From NCBI GenBank assembly GCA_015183035.1, contig JACZZP010000018.1, positions 372,001 to 436,000 on the forward strand: a stretch of 64,000 nucleotides of DNA, written 5' to 3'. Origin of the DNA: Meloidogyne chitwoodi. Its lineage: Eukaryota; Nematoda; Chromadorea; Rhabditida; Meloidogynidae. The notes beneath the pieces were generated by a model, which worked only from the letters and a program-made list of their open reading frames with translations, was not told the DNA's origin and searched no databases. Positions 15,001 through 25,440 of the stretch are shown in pieces. Within the stretch, counting starts at the first letter, position 1. Each line of letters begins with the position of its first letter. A program made the translations under genes and the position numbers.

Positions 15001-15036
15001 ATTGGAATACTTTTAAGAAATATGCCTGATAAATAG
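1..15036 (+). CDS. sax-2: Furry homologue (FRY / SAX-2), 3' part, many exons
   Basis: Large HEAT/armadillo-like scaffold; in the known family it supports NDR/LATS kinases (SAX-1/Trc with MOB) in cell and neurite morphogenesis. The first exon seen starts at 163 after a TTTTTAG acceptor and reads EIIYDLLGCSRAS. It is followed by LGLEQYYPACRKAFDSILR (about 440-510), IDLFRTCIAAIP-like KLDLFRTCIAAIPRFLPD (about 600-655) and CPDWREDIFHIFLRFL (about 1105-1155), all hallmarks of the Furry N-terminal region. Later exons carry ISAYILEACGEQFITLLV (about 6400) and the C-terminal Furry region FLSRLDEIVNKSCCE and YPFHGYECSISIFSKC (about 9000-9370). Exons near 11270-12770 encode a low-complexity Asn/Ser/Lys/Glu-rich linker. 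The last exon ends LLCAQLKESNVQIG...MPDK at the stop 15034-15036. The 5' end lies outside the window. Introns hold minisatellites, tRNA-like elements and MITE-like repeats. Assignment is firm; many exon boundaries were not individually checked. Confidence 0.93.
1232..1436. mobile_element. MITE-like inverted repeat in a fry intron
   Basis: The left end reads TTATTCGCAAAAAATATTTT. The right end, reverse-complemented, reads CCCCATTTAATCGCAAAAAA followed by AATATTTT, so the two ends form imperfect inverted repeats. Both continue into a ...TTTTACACTAGAGG / TTTTACACTTAAAAAGG block. The same terminal word (AACACCCCATTTATTCGC) occurs in unc-16 introns near 36950-37010 and 40387-40480, which suggests a small dispersed family. 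The target duplication was not resolved. Confidence 0.5.
2330..2577 (-). repeat. Tandem pair of tRNA 3'-half-like (B-box) units in a fry intron
   Basis: Two about 160-bp direct repeats each contain, on the minus strand, CACAGGTTCGAACCCGTTCG followed by a purine-rich AGACAT. The cores lie at 2381-2414 and 2541-2576. The B-box GGTTCGAACCC is intact in both, but no A-box lies at tRNA distance. They resemble the 3' half of the element at 50839-50911. Confidence 0.6.
5116..5215. repeat. Minisatellite, about 18-bp unit, fry intron
   Basis: About five degenerate copies of AAGAAATCAGAATGTTTT stand at the start of a fry intron, directly after the donor. They are followed by inverted ATTCTGATTTT words, so the transcript could fold. 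Confidence 0.8.
6095..6265. repeat. Minisatellite, about 20-bp unit, fry intron
   Basis: Four copies of AAAAATCAGAATTAAAACTT are flanked on both sides by an ATTCTGATTTCTGAAATT block. The core ATCAGAA is the same word amplified with other periods at 5116 and 16243. Confidence 0.8.
7980..8185. repeat. Minisatellite TTTTGCTTCAAGTTTATTTT, fry intron
   Basis: Six to seven irregular copies of TTGCTTCAAGTTTATTTTTT occur on the plus strand. Just upstream (7840-7915) CTTCAAATTT and AATTTGAAGCAAG words form short inverted repeats. Confidence 0.8.
9205..9279 (+). repeat. tRNA-like element (A and B boxes), fry intron
   Basis: A-box-like TAGTCTAGTCGGTAGT and a perfect B-box GGGTTCGAATCC are spaced as in a tRNA. 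An anticodon arm with GTG (His-like) can be drawn, but the acceptor stem does not pair and the T-stem has a mismatch. I therefore call it a tRNA-derived element, not a tRNA gene. Same strand as the host gene. Confidence 0.7.
10815..10858. repeat. Perfect hairpin built on ACATTTGAGTCTC, fry intron
   Basis: ACATTTGAGTCTCATTTT is followed after 8 bases by its exact reverse complement. A looser inverted pair of the same word lies at 10295-10395. Single copies of CATTTGAGTCT are scattered at 8520-8660, 8925 and 39610-39760. Confidence 0.75.
11096..11183 (+). repeat. tRNA-like element with long variable region, fry intron
   Basis: A-box TAGTCCAATGGTAGTG and B-box GGTTCGAATCC are about 60 bases apart, with an inserted arm between. 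The 3' end is TATTGGTGGTT. The body CTTGATT...ATGAG.GGAAGGGT is clearly related to the element at 35045. No acceptor stem forms. Same strand as the host gene. Confidence 0.7.
12060..12180. repeat. Intronic repeat of AAGTTTATTTTCTGATTTTTG
   Basis: Three copies of a 28-30-bp unit (TTATTTTCTGATTTTTGTAT core) fill a short fry intron. More copies fill the introns at 12775-12895 and 13600-13735. Confidence 0.75.
12772..12900. repeat. Intronic repeat, TTTTCTGATTTTTGTATTTT unit
   Basis: Four degenerate copies of the unit found at 12060 are confined to the next fry intron. Confidence 0.7.
13598..13738. repeat. Intronic repeat, TTTTTAAGTTTGTTTTTCTG unit
   Basis: About six copies of a 20-21-bp unit of the same CTGATTTT/AAGTTTGTTTT family lie in a fry intron. 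The apparent open frame here is a shadow of the repeat. Confidence 0.75.
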
Positions 15037-15586
15037 ACACTTAAAAAGTGGGAATAAATGACTTGTAAATTGTGTATGTTTAAACTTTTATATTATTAAA
15101 TTAAATAGTTTTAATAAGCGTTGTTGTGGTGTAGTGGGTAGTGTGTTTGACTTGGAGTAGAGGGGGTGAAGGTTCGACCCTGGCTCTGGTGTAATTCTTT
15201 TTTCTGTTGATTAAAACATTTAATTAGACTCAAATTTATATTTTTTATCTTATAAAAATGTAAAATATATTTATCAAATATTTGAAAAAAATTAAAACGA
15301 AAAATAATATGTATTTATTTAAAAAATTGATGTTCATCGGTGGAATGGTGTACAGTAATATTATAAAAAAATATGAAAAAATTAAATTGAACTCCTCTAA
15401 TATTAAATTTAGAAAATACATATTTGTAATAATTGGCCATTAGAAAAATGGTCAGATAAAGTTAATAAATTTAGAAAATCTGTTAAAATATTCAGAGAAG
15501 TTCAACTAAAAATTAGTCAAAAATGTACAAAGAAATAAATATCCCCTATCTAAACCCGTATAAAAAAATATTAATCTAATTTTGTT
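15037..15586. other. Convergent intergenic region fry / tbx-2
   Basis: This is 550 bp between two stop codons facing each other. An AATAAA-like signal lies at about 15052. The region holds one tRNA-like element (15121-15194) and otherwise AT-rich sequence in which I see no gene. Confidence 0.7.
15121..15194 (+). repeat. tRNA-like element, intergenic
   Basis: A-box GGTGTAGTGGGTAGTGTG and B-box GGTTCGACCC are present. The 5' half is nearly the same as that of the element at 54597 (GTGTAGTGGTAGTGTGTTTG). Acceptor and anticodon stems are poor. Confidence 0.65.
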
Positions 15587-18500
15587 TCAACTTTTTCCTA
15601 TTAAAGAATTAACATCAAATAATTGAATTCTTTTTGTAACAAGTGGAGATGTTTGTTGTTGTTGAATTATAGGCGGCGTTGTTTCTTTTTTCTTTTCTTC
15701 TAACCTCTCACTTTGTTGTTCTCTCTCATTTTTTTCTTTTTTCTCTTCTTTAACTAGAATGTGTTTTTTTCCCTCAATCAGCATGTTTTGTTCTTCTTTG
15801 TTTTTTTGTTCTCTAACCAGAATGTTTTGTTGTTCTTTAATCAGAATGTTTTGTTGTTGTTCTTTATTTTGTTGTTCTTGTAGTCTTTTTACTAAACAAT
15901 TTTGTTGTTGTTGATATTGTTGTTGTTGTCTGGCAAAAGCCATTTTATGTTGTAATGCTACAAATATTGCTGGAGGTAATTGATTAATAAAAGGTTGTAA
16001 ATTTGTTAAATTTTGTTGTTGTTGATTTTGATGATAAGGGTTTGGAAATAATTGAGGAACAGATGTTGAAGGGGGATTTAATAAATGTTGCATTAATGAA
16101 GGTGAAAAAAATTGTGAAGGTTGGTGATGTGGAGGAAGGGGAGGAAATTGTAGAGGTTGGGGAGGTCTGTTACTTCTTATTGGTAATTGTTGGTGAGAAC
16201 GATGAGACTGTAACTAAAATTAAGTAATTTAATAATGTTTCCAAAATCAGAAAAATATTTTAAAAATCAGAAAAATGTTTTTAAAATCAGAAAAATGTTT
16301 TTAAAAATCAGAAAAATGTTTTTAAAAATCAGAAAAATGTTTTTAAAAATCAGAAAAATGTTTTTAAAAATCAGAAAAATGTTTTTAAAAATCAGAAAAA
16401 TGTTTTTAAAAATTAGAAAAATGTTTTTAAAAATCAGAAAAATGTTTTTAAAAATCAGAAAAATGTTTTTAAAAATCAGGAAAATGTTTTTAAATTTATT
16501 TATTTATTTACCAAAGAAGGTATCATTCCCCTTCCAATAGGTGAAGATGTTGTTGTCGTTGTATTTGTATTTATCATTTTTTCCCTATTACTAATAATTT
16601 TTTTCCTTTCACAATTTTCAACAAATTCATTTGAACAATTTGAGGATATACTAGAAGAATTACTTTTTGTTCTTTTTATTCTTTTAATATTTTTATTATA
16701 ATTTTCTTCTTTATCAGAATCTTCTTCAGAATTTAAATTATTTCCATTTAAAATATTTTCAATTTGTATATTATTATTATTATTTGATGTTCTATTTAAT
16801 GCTAATCTTTTCTTTTCTCGTTTTCCTGCTCCACTATCTCTAAAACCTTTAGCAAATGGATTGTTATCGATTTTTAGTTCAGTAATCTAGAAAAAATAAA
16901 TATCAAAATACCAAAATTTATCAGAAATTGTTTATATAGAGTACAAATATATGGTTGAAAATCAGAAATTAAAAATACAAAACTTGAAACACAAAAATCA
17001 GAAAATAAACTTAACTATAAAAACACAAAAATCAGAAATTATTTTTAAAACCCTCTTTTTGTATTTTCTAATTTTTCTTTCTTTTTTAATTTCTCCCCCA
17101 ATTTTATTTATTTGACACACAACAAATTGTAAATTGCGTGTCTACTTAATTAAGTTTATTTTCTCTTCTTTTTTTTTTAACAATTTAAGTTCATTTAAAA
17201 ATTCCCAAGAGGGAGACAATTTATCCTAAAAACTTTTTAATTTATTTTTAAACTTATTTTCTCAGTTTTTTGTGTTTTATTTTTTATTTTTCATTAAAAA
17301 ACATTTTCTTTTATTTAAAGTCTTTAAATATTAATCCTTTAGGGATTAATCCACATAAAATATTAAATATACCGTAAAGCGGTAAATTAAAAAAATAAAA
17401 GAAAAATACACTCCCTTTATTTTTTTCTCATAATATTTTTTGGTTTAAGCTTTTAAAACCGGAAAAATTGTTATATAAAAGAATTGGCCAAAATTGGGAA
17501 AAAAATATAAAAACAGAAAAAAATAAAGGAAGGAAATGAATAAATAATGCTTCCCCTTTAAAAGCTTATGAAACACGCGAAGTAAAAGTATTTTTATGAA
17601 AGAAAATACAAAAAGAGAAATACATAACCAATAAAACGACTGGTTTACAAACAAGCGGAAAAATGTTTTGTGTGTTTTTAAATAATAAATATTATAGGAA
17701 AAGACAATAAAAACTACTGTAAATAATGCTGGAAAGAGTAATACAAAATTACTTAAAAACCAGAAAATAAACTTGAAAATAAAAATAATAAATATTAAAA
17801 TCAGAAAATACAAATCAGAACACTAAAACACAAAATAGAAAAAAAATAAACTTAAAAATCAGAAAATAAACTTGAAAATATAAATCAGAAACATTAAAAC
17901 CAGGAAAAACAAAAGAAACTAACAATTCAAAAAATACAAATAAAAACACAAACCAGAACATTTTCTTAAATACTAAAGAATGTGTCCCCCTATTTTCATT
18001 ATAATTTTCTTCTTCATTACTAGTATCTTTTTCAGAATTCAAATAATTATTTTCAATTTGTATATTATTATTATATGATGCTAATGATAATTCTTTATTT
18101 TTTCGTTTCCATGCTCCACTATCTCTAAAACCTCTAGCAAATGGATTCATATCGATTTTTAGTTCAGTAACCTAAAAAATAAATTTCAAAATATCAAGGT
18201 CTGGATGGTTTATACAAAAAATGGTCGAAAATCAGAAATTAAAAAATAGAAACATAAAAATCAGAAATTATTTTTAAATTCCCCCCCAATTTTTTGACAA
18301 AATAAGGTGTAAATTGCATGTCTACTTAATATTAAGTTTCATTTTCTGTAAAACAATTTAGTATCTTTAAAAAATACAAAAAGTATTCCCAAGAGAGACA
18401 ATTCATTTTTAAACTTATTTTCTCAGTTTTTTGTTAGATAAGTATTAAAATCAGAAAATACAAATCAGAACACTAAAAACAAAATAAAAAATAAATAAAC

Positions 18501-21500
18501 TTAAAAATCAGAAAATAAACTTGAAAATACAAAACAGAAAAATAACAATTCAAAAAATACAAAAATACAGACCAGAACATTATCTAAACATAAAAGAACC
18601 TATCCCTTAATGATAGAAATTATTATGCCAATAATAACATAAATTATAAATGTATTTTCTTAAAAATTCCAAAATATAAATATCGCTTCTTTTTCTTTTA
18701 TTTTCCCATGTGGATTGGATAAAACAATTTTAAAATAATAAATAAAAATATTTTAAGGCGGCAAGGTGATGATTGATAGAAAAAATAAAAGAAAAAACAT
18801 ACTTAAAAAGGGCGTAAAAATTACATAAAAATAATAATTCACTCCCCAAAGGAAGAAAAAAGGTTATTACATGCGACTTGTTTTTAAAAGCAAGCATTCA
18901 ACCAGTCAATTTAATCCTTTCAATCGCTTTTTGACCTTCTTTTTATTTTCTGTTTTTACTGCTTTATTTATTTTCATGGATTTCGGAAAAAGAAACAATA
19001 TTTAATCCTAAAATTGGAAAGAAAAAAGAAAAAAAGTAATTTCGGCATAAAATTGGGGTAAAAGAAAAAAACGATTAAAAACAAGGATTACGACCTTAAA
19101 AACATAAATTATGAGAAAACAATATTTTTGGACATTTTCTGGCAATTTTAAAGAAAATAAATTAAATAAATTAACACTTGCCTGTTGATTCTGATAAGCC
19201 GTAACTGCAACAAATTCTGTTTCAGGAAATACAGTTGTCGACCAACTTGCTACTTTTAAAGAATAAATATCATTTGAACGAATAATGTGTATACGAGGTT
19301 GATATTTATGCATAGAGTTGAGAACTGTCTTAAATTTCTAAAATATTAAAATATTCTGATTTTTTTATGTTGTGTACATTAATAATTCTGATTTTCAAGT
19401 TTATTTTAATTCTGATTTATTTAAAGTTTATTTTAATTCTGATTTATTTAAAGTTTATTTTAATACTGATATATTCAAGTTTATTTTTAATTTAATAATG
19501 TATTTTCATATTCTGATTTTTAAAGAATATATTTTAATAATAATTCTGATCCCTCAACCTATAATGTATTTTTTAGCGATTGCTAATTTAACCCCAAGTT
19601 TTAATGTATTTTATTCTGATTTGTTTTATTTCTCCTTGTCTTCATTTTAATCCGCCTGGCCAAACAACCAGAAAATATATGTAGTAATAAAGTATGGTCA
19701 AACGTCTATTCTTTTCATTTAAGTTCATCCATCATTCTGACGGCCAATCATTTGTTGTGTTTTTGGGCCGAAAACAAGCAGATGAGAGAGAACAACAATA
19801 ATAAATACAAAGGATATATTTTATGAAAAATTAATATAACAACAAATGTTTCACTCTCTTCTCCACTTTACTACAAGCGATTGGCATTTTTATAGGATAG
19901 AAAGAGGAGAAGCTCTCAGATTTAAAGTGATCAATCAGTTAAAATATAGCAGAAATTTTGGCAAATACTTTTAAAAATAAAAAAAATAGAGAAATTAACC
20001 TGCCAAAAGTAAAAGAGAGGACATATAGTTATTCTGGTCATTTTAATAAATTTAACAAAAATAATTAAAATATTGGCAATGAAACGTCCTTTTTTTATTT
20101 TTAAATCTAAAAATCCCCCAAAACTTAATATTTTACTTCTACGGATACTGTGTTAAAGAGCTGATGAGAGACATGGCCCCCAACGCCTTTCCCTCTCTTT
20201 TTATAAAAGGTGTATATTTAGGCCACAGCACTCCATCAATTTCTAACTTTTTTCCCCTTTTTACTAGCGCAAATAAACTAAAAAAAAAAAAGAAGTAAAA
20301 AATTCCACTCAATCGGGTACAAACAATAAATAAAAACGAAAAACTGACGAGAAAAATGTAAAAAAGGGAGAGGAAAATAAATATAAAAATATTAAGTAAT
20401 TTAGTGAAGAAAAAATTATATTTACGGGAGTGGGAGATGCTTGAAAAATAGGGTAATAATAATATAAACATTAAAAAAAATATTATTTATTTTGGCCAAT
20501 GAAAAAGAGTAAAAAGAGAAGAAAAAAGTATGTTTGGTCGCGAGGCGTTGTCACCCACTTTTTCCCATTTTTATAATCTTATCAAAAAAAAGTTAATTGT
20601 GTAAATGCATGGATAGAGAGAGAGAGACTTGTTATCGACATTGCTGGTCAAAAATATTAAAAAAGAGAAAATTAAAAAAAATAAATTGCTGCTACTGTTT
20701 TGTGACTTGTTGTCAAAAGTGTGTCAGAAAATACAAATTTAAGGGAAAATATAAAAATAAAATATTTGACAAATATAGAGAGGTGTGGGATATTTTGTTA
20801 TTTAACCCTTTATTTATTTTAAATATTTTTTTCTCTCGATTTGGCCTAAAAATAGGAGAAAGATTAGCCGTTTTATAACAGTTAAGTGGTTAAGTAAGAG
20901 GAAAGAAAAGTAACAAGTAGAAAATGAACGGAGAAAATAATAAGCTAAAATACAAATGCGCGAGTAAAAGTAAATATAAAGAGGTTGAAGAAATTTAATT
21001 ATTTATAGACGCTAGTAGAATTATTAAAATATAAACTTAAAAATCAGAATTACTAAAATACAAACTTATAAATCAGAATTATTAAAAACACATTAATTAA
21101 ACTTGAATTAAAAACTTATTTAATAAAATACGAAATCAGAATTAAATTAACTCCTTAGAAAAAATTTGTTTTATTTTTAAAATACAAAAATCAGAACTTA
21201 CAAAGTCTGCTTTATTAGTTGCATTATTAGTTATTTTAACACGGTGAAAACTTGCTCCTTTAGCCATCCAATGTTCTCCCGTAGCAGGCGAATCTGGATG
21301 TATATGTAAAGGTTTTTGAAGTTCAGGATCAGCTTTTCCAGCTACTGTCCAACGAGAATTGTGAAATTTCCATCTATTAGCATCACAGGGGACAATATCC
21401 TTTAAAAAATATTTTTTTTTAATTTTTTATTTTAAATTTACCATTATAAGGTAGTAATTTGCCTTTTTATCTAATCCTGACAATTTCACTTTTAATGCAG

Positions 21501-23223
21501 GGAAGATTCGCCTGAAAAATTAAATTAATTAATTAAAAAAAAATAAATATTCAAATTTCTGAATATTAATTTATTTACTGTAATAGACTCTAACGGCTCC
21601 CATCAACTACAGAAAAAAGTTTAATATTTTTCTTTCTCTCTTAATAAAACTTGGGAAAAACAAGTTTATTTTTATTTCTCTGTTTAAAAAGTTGCTTTTT
21701 CTTTTCTTTTATAGTAAGAGATAAAATCTTTCTTATTTTAATAATTTTCCCAAGTTTAGGTAATTTTTTACTATTTAGGGGTTTTATGGTGGCTAATTAT
21801 TTATTTTTTTTGTTATCTTTTTTTAATTATTTTTTCCCTCAATTTTCTTCTTATTTTTAATAGACGCGTGTCTCTTCCTTTTAAAAAATTATTTTATTTT
21901 TTTCCCATAGAACAAATTTTATTTTTTTTAAAATATTTACCCCCTTCCCAAAAAGACTTGTTAAACTCCTATAATCTTAGTTAATCGTTCACGCCATTTT
22001 TAATTTTTCTCTCCTTAAAATGCGCAATCCTTGTGGGTAATGAATTGGAAAAGTAAAGAAAAACAATTTTTATTTTATTGATTTTAATTTAAAAAATTAA
22101 TTTTTTAAATTAAAATTGATCTCTTCCATTGCTTTTTAAATATAAAAAAATAAAATTATTTTTTTATAATCAAAATATAGGAATTTAACCACAAACGGAC
22201 TCGAACCTACTACCTCTCCATTCATAGTCAAGAACGCTACCACTGAGCTACTAAAGCAACTTATCCGTTAACTCTTTTAATAAACTTTAAAGCTTTACAA
22301 AAAAAGTATTTTAAATAAATTATCTACAGAATAGCCTAGTTTTAGGGTTTTTACCAATTTTTAACTTAAAAAATAAAATTAAATATTTAAACCTTCCACT
22401 TTTTGTAATAATCATTTCATTAACTAAAGTACTAAATTTTTCCCACAAATCTTTATCTTCTAATTGAATTATTGGATTATCTTTTATTCCATCATCAATT
22501 TTAGTTAATGGGAATGGTGGTTGATTTATTGATAAAGGTAATAAAGATGTTGTTGTTATTGAAGGAAAATCAAAAGGAGAAAAACGTAAAGGTGAAGGCC
22601 ATAAAGGTGGAGGAGGTCTTCCTTTAAAAAATTAAAAAAATTAATTTTTCAATATTTTCCCCTCTGGGGATTACCCGAGGGAAAAACTAAAATTAAATTT
22701 TTGATTAAAATTTCAAACAAATCTCTCCGTTAAAGACTTTTAAAAGCTTAAACATTTAAATTTTATAAAAATTAAAAATCTCCCCTTTCTTGGAAGAAAA
22801 TAAATATTGAGACTCAAATAAACCTTTTAAAGAAAAATTTCTTTAAAAAGAAAAAATTAAAAAAATATTTCAACCTCCTTGAAATGAATTAAAATTAACA
22901 TTAGAAGCAACCATTTGGGCGAATAATTCAGGTTTATTCAATGCAAACTGGAAAATATTTGGAGGAGGACAATAATTTTGTTGGCAATCTCCAGTTAATA
23001 AAGGTTTTGATGTTAAAATTGAAGAAGTTGAAGTATTTATTGAAGAAGTTAGTGAAGAATTACTTTGTAGAGAAGAAGAAATGTTTATATTTTGAGAATT
23101 CGACATTTCGACATTTTTGAAAGAATTTGACATTTCGACATTTTCTGTAGAATCAGACTTGATTTTAACTTGTTTTTCATTATTATTTGAATTACTTAGA
23201 GGCAATTGCTGATCGTTGGTCAT
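15587..23223 (-). CDS. tbx-2: T-box transcription factor, TBX2/TBX3 type
   Basis: Sequence-specific transcription factor. The start is the ATG at 23223; exon 1 is Ser/Asn-rich. The T-box begins [10 protein letters not shown]...MIITKSGR (exon ending about 22390) and continues [20 protein letters not shown] (about 21445-21510). Next come [20 protein letters not shown] and [12 protein letters not shown] (21200-21401), then [18 protein letters not shown] and [16 protein letters not shown] (19186-19340). It ends with [19 protein letters not shown] (exon starting 16886). The set matches the TBX2/3 subfamily (C. elegans TBX-2). The last exon (15587 to about 16213) is Gln-rich with Lys/Glu-rich repeats and ends SLIGKS. 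Odd points: the exon ending at AYQNQQ appears to use a GC donor (CAG|GCAAGT), a second copy of the NPFA exon lies at 17974-18171, and one intron is almost entirely minisatellite. Confidence 0.92.
16243..16497. repeat. Minisatellite, 21-bp unit x about 12, tbx-2 intron
   Basis: About twelve near-identical copies of AAAAATCAGAAAAATGTTTT (plus one T) fill most of a 300-bp intron between exons at 16213 and 16513. A plus-strand open frame with repeating KIRKMFL is a by-product of the period being a multiple of three. Confidence 0.93.
17750..18600. repeat. Intronic ATCAGAAAATAAACTT repeats and duplicated blocks
   Basis: Blocks at 17770-17990 and 18437-18610 are near copies. Each has repeated AAAATCAGAAAATAAACTT words and the landmark CAGAACATT. 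They belong to the duplication that also copied the T-box exon. The intron extends to 19185 with no other gene seen. Confidence 0.6.
17974..18171 (-). other. Duplicated T-box exon inside a tbx-2 intron (candidate alternative exon)
   Basis: After a TTTTTTAG acceptor the minus strand reads [19 protein letters not shown], then [17 protein letters not shown] and a diverged Asn/Glu-rich stretch. It ends at a possible donor (TTA|GTATTT). It parallels the canonical exon at 16886 ([19 protein letters not shown]). The frame is open for 66 codons and both ends are phase 0 in this model. Flanking intron sequence is also duplicated, which indicates a tandem duplication of roughly 1.2 kb. It could be a mutually exclusive exon or a decaying copy. 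Confidence 0.7.
19360..19625. repeat. Intronic ATTCTGATTT / AAGTTTATTTT repeats
   Basis: Repeated ATTCTGATTTATTTAAAGTT units lie next to the T-box exon in a 1.86-kb tbx-2 intron (about 19341-21199). Related words recur at 21030-21195. The middle (19650-21000) shows no gene or clear element. Confidence 0.65.
22188..22259 (-). repeat. tRNA-like element, tbx-2 intron
   Basis: On the minus strand a canonical A-box TAGCTCAGTGGTAGCG is followed by B-box GGTTCGAGTCC. The acceptor ends (GCTTTAG and TGTGGTT) do not pair and the anticodon stem is weak. Same strand as the host gene. Confidence 0.7.
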
Positions 23224-24445
23224 ATGGTAAATAAAAAAGAATTATTGGCCAAAAAGCTGAAAAGGAAAAAAATTTTTTTTTAAACATTTGTGAAAATTGA
23301 CACCTCAAAAATAAAAAAATATTTTTTTTTAATAAAAATAAAAAGGACTAAGGCCAGAAAATTATAAAATAAAAAAGAGAAGCGTGGAGGAAAAAATATT
23401 GAGACAATTGGGCCGTTTGTCAGTCATTTACACACATCTAAATAGGCGGAGTTGTCATTTTCCCCTTCAATCCAATCCGCTTATGTGTCAGGCTTGGCGC
23501 TAACTACGACACGCCCAGGACAGACTAAAAGAAAAAAAAGAAAAGAGAAAGCGTTAAGAGAAAATAGGAGAAAAGGCGACAAAGAAGAGTGAAAAAAGTT
23601 AGACACATACAAATAGAATAAAAAAGAGAAGAGACAACTTTCACACTCGCTCAAAGCAAAAAGGGAAGAACTCACACTCTCTTATTTTTTCATACTATTT
23701 CGCAAACTTTTTTCTTTGCCAAGTTCTATAAACAGGCGTAATTTTCTAACGCCTAGTAGGCGGATTTTTTTGCTTACTTATTTTGGGTAGACAGTGACTA
23801 TATGCGCACATACCATAATAGAAAAGAAGTACATTTATCTTTTCACTTTTCTTTTAAAATTACGAGAAGCGTGTGATATAAAGACAAAAGAGACTACCGC
23901 CTTTCATCAAGCCGACTATACAAGATTTATGTTTTTGCGAATTGTTTTACTATAAAAACAATAAAAAGTAGCGAACCAGAAATAACCGTCAAATATTTTT
24001 TTGTGACAGATTTGATTTTTGTTGTTATCTAACTTTATTTTTGTATGACCAGTAGAGTAAAAAGTCAATTTTTAGATAAAAAAGTGTCAGACTCTAATAG
24101 TAACCTTTAAAATAATTTAACTTTAAAAGTGGCAAATTTATTCGGAGCGCCATAAAATCGCCAAAATACATAAAAACACACAAGTGTAATTGTCTACTTT
24201 AATATATCTCTGTTGTTGTGTTGGCGAAACAATTAAGTAAACAGTGACTGTCTTTTTTAGTTGTGTGATTTTACAGGCTGACAGCACTGCGCAAGCACAT
24301 TTTTTAAAATAGGGATAGTCAATTCTGTCTTTTTTATTACTGCCAAAAATCGTTAAAAATAGGCAGTAGTGAATACTCTATATAATATAAATTATTATAT
24401 AATACCCTTTAAAGTGAACACTCTCTAAGCTAATTTTAAGTGTAA

Positions 24446-25440
24446 AAGACGTTTCGGTGCGTAATTTAGAGTGTGCGCAAAGTTAGAGTCGTTTCAGTGC
24501 GAAGTTTAAAGTGTACTAAATTTAAGACGTTTTGACGCGAACAGTAAATTTACAAAATTTTAATTTTTTCGGACGTTTTGGTGCGACACTATAATGCGCT
24601 TTCCTATTATTAAATGTCGAGAAGAGAGTATCTCTTCCCCAACTTCATTAATGTACTTCCATATTTACTGAAAGTAAAAGAGGATTAGAGTAAAAATAAA
24701 AAAGAAAAATTAAGAAAACTGATCGGCAAAACAAGTGAAAAAATGTGCAAAAAAATAACCGACTAAATATAAAAAATAAATATTAAAAAAAAAATAAATA
24801 AAGCTCTTAAAAGGCGGCGCTCAGAAGCCAAAACAAAGTCGAGAAAAAAAAATTTTTTTCTGATCGCCTTATTTAGTGGTGGTGGCCGCGACACATTTTT
24901 TCTTCTTTGCTCCACCCTTTTCTTACATTTTTTCTTCTTTTTCTCTCTTATCTGTTGAGCAAACAATGAAAAAGAGATTGGACATTAATTTAGAAAATAA
25001 GAAAGTAATGAGGGTGGTTCTGTTTAGTAAAAATTAATTTAATTAATATTGTGACCAAACGAATTTTTAGTAGTCAAATTATGATTTTTTAACGTTACAA
25101 AGTCAAAATTTTAACTAATTTTGAAGCCGTTTCAGCGCGAAGTTTAAGACGTTTCAAAGCAGTGTTTAAATGTTCGCATAAATAAATGCTTTTAAATTTT
25201 GAAGACGTTTCGGCACTAAGTTTAGTGTCCTCTTATTGCTTTAAGACAGTTCGGTGCGAGTGTCTGCCTATAAATAATTTAATAGCCGAAAATTAAAATA
25301 TTTTAAATTTGAGAGAATGAAATTTTTGAAATTTTTAGAGAGGGTAGAGTTAACTATTTAAAGTATTTCTACAAAATTTCAGGCAAATAGAGTCTAATTC
25401 AGTAAAATTACAATTCTTCGCGTATGTGCGCCGAAACGTC
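24446..25440. repeat. Cluster of degenerate AAGACGTTTCGGTGCG motifs
   Basis: Variants stand at 24446, 24487, 24532, 24570, 25125, 25148, 25201 and 25243. A reversed copy (CGCCGAAACGTCAC) lies at about 25429. Several are followed by AAGTTTA. They are more GC-rich than the surroundings and irregularly spaced, so they could be an old satellite or a protein-binding cluster. Confidence 0.6.

Noticed and set aside
16235..16540. Plus-strand reading frame with repeating KIRKMFL
   Set aside because: A by-product of a 21-bp minisatellite in an intron of the opposite-strand T-box gene.
17445..17813. Hydrophobic minus-strand frame resembling a multi-span membrane protein
   Set aside because: Phe/Ile/Leu-rich translation of T/A-rich tbx-2 intron sequence, with no homology and no supporting exon structure.
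20139..20471. Hydrophobic minus-strand frame in the tbx-2 intron
   Set aside because: Same composition effect; nothing conserved is seen.
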